A stretch of DNA of 43,577 nt from Deltaproteobacteria bacterium (GTDB lineage: Bacteria; UBA10199; GCA-002796325; JACPFF01): NCBI GenBank assembly GCA_016183065.1, contig JACPFF010000006.1, forward strand, positions 1 through 43,577, in the 5' to 3' direction. How positions within the stretch are numbered: position 1 is the first letter of the stretch; each line of letters begins with the position of its first letter. Under the pieces are notes generated by a model. The model was not told where the DNA came from and did no database searches. It worked only from the letters and a program-made list of their open reading frames with translations. This document shows positions 43,179-43,577 of this stretch, piece after piece. Position numbers and translations under genes: made by a program.

Positions 43179-43293
43179 CAGGAGTGGGGACCCGCCGGTG
43201 CGCTGGTGCGTAGGGAGGGGGACCCGCCTTTTTGCCGGGGAAACGGAGTTTCCCCTGTTTTCGCGTCAGCGCACCGGCGGGTCCCCACTCCTG
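43179..43293. repeat. 115-bp hairpin element with perfect 27-bp arms
   Basis: 43179-43205 (CAGGAGTGGGGACCCGCCGG...) and 43267-43293 are exact reverse complements over 27 bp. The interior holds a second perfect hairpin, GGGGAAAC-GGA-GTTTCCCC. It fills much of the 330-bp gap between the lipoprotein start and the next gene. The arms differ from those of the 5763-5885 element. The remainder of the gap shows no gene. Confidence 0.8.
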
Positions 43294-43365
43294 GCGTCGA
43301 CATCCATCGACATACTTTGGACACGACCCTCCAGTTGCGCAACTTGGCATCGCATTTGCTTTCTC

Positions 43366-43577
43366 ATGGCCGCGATGCTGCGCCTCTTCCTGATGCTCTC
43401 TTCCCTGTTCTTGCAGGTTTCACCGGCGGTCGGTGCCGCGAAAACCACCCGGTCTCCCTTCGCACATGCCGCCATGGCGCGCGTGACACCACTCCAGATG
43501 GTGCAGGCGCAACAACAGATGCCCTCGATGGCCGCACTCCATGCCGCGGTTCGTGCCCATGCGCAGCTTTCATCGCA
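43366..43577 (+). CDS. Start of a secreted protein, cut by the window end
   Basis: From ATG 43366 (or 43375) the frame runs without a stop to the window end. It encodes a signal peptide (MLRLFLMLSSLFLQVSPAVGA) and then a region rich in Ala, Gln and Met. The family cannot be determined from the 60 or so residues present. Confidence 0.55.
   Translation, partial: MAAMLRLFLMLSSLFLQVSPAVGAAKTTRSPFAHAAMARVTPLQMVQAQQQMPSMAALHAAVRAHAQLSS

Overview
The window looks like a chromosomal contig from a GC-rich, Gram-negative (diderm) bacterium. The diderm evidence is a periplasmic Skp/OmpH chaperone, a TolC-type outer-membrane channel, an MlaC/Ttg2 lipid-binding protein, several lipoproteins and large secreted proteins. 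The Trm112-FHA fusion, the yicC-gmk-spoT and rpsA-ihfB-lapA neighbourhoods and the large secreted proteins with DxDxDG metal-binding repeats suggest a deltaproteobacteria-like lineage. I cannot fix the phylum without a tree.

Layout. 0.16-4.5 kb: a 1461-residue secreted protein with about 13 DxDxDG motifs and a C-terminal HExxH motif. 4.7-7.1 kb: a small lipoprotein and a membrane protein sharing one CATG as their divergent starts, a 123-bp palindromic element, and a stand-alone AAA ATPase behind two tandem palindromes. 7.2-13 kb: a core block of Skp/OmpH, Trm112-FHA, YicC, guanylate kinase, a bifunctional (p)ppGpp synthetase/hydrolase and YraN. 13-16.9 kb: a translation and nucleoid operon (rpsA-sppA-ihfB-HIT-lapA) behind a good sigma70-like promoter. 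16.9-17.6 kb: a convergent unknown gene.

17.76-24.65 kb is a distinctly AT-richer accessory island. It is bounded by an ISL3-family insertion sequence on the left and an inverted remnant of the same kind of element on the right. Its cargo is a three-gene minus-strand operon: AlbA_2/HATPase regulator, SNF2 helicase, SWIM zinc-finger protein. The genes are packed with a 4-bp overlap and a 7-bp gap. This is the best candidate here for an under-described system.

24.7-29.7 kb: an orphan hybrid-free sensor kinase, then an overlapping envelope cluster (TolC-like, MlaC-like, alkaline-phosphatase superfamily). 29.8-34.1 kb: fatty-acid oxidation and electron transfer (etfB-etfA-acyl-CoA dehydrogenase) plus a nitrilase-family amidohydrolase. 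34.2-38.8 kb: a two-gene secreted module with its own strong promoter: a 1033-residue Cys-rich protein and a poly-proline lipoprotein whose last 54 residues are written by a dispersed repeat. 38.85-40.9 kb: two lysine tRNAs (UUU and CUU) enclosing a zinc-ribbon protein and an unknown protein. 41-43 kb: hpt, and a metallo-beta-lactamase-fold lipoprotein coupled to a Nudix hydrolase. The end holds a long perfect hairpin element and the start of another secreted protein.

A modular hairpin-rich repeat family occurs at about 7.2, 8.8-9.0 and 38.6-38.8 kb. One of its stems shows compensatory base changes between copies, so the fold itself appears to be conserved.
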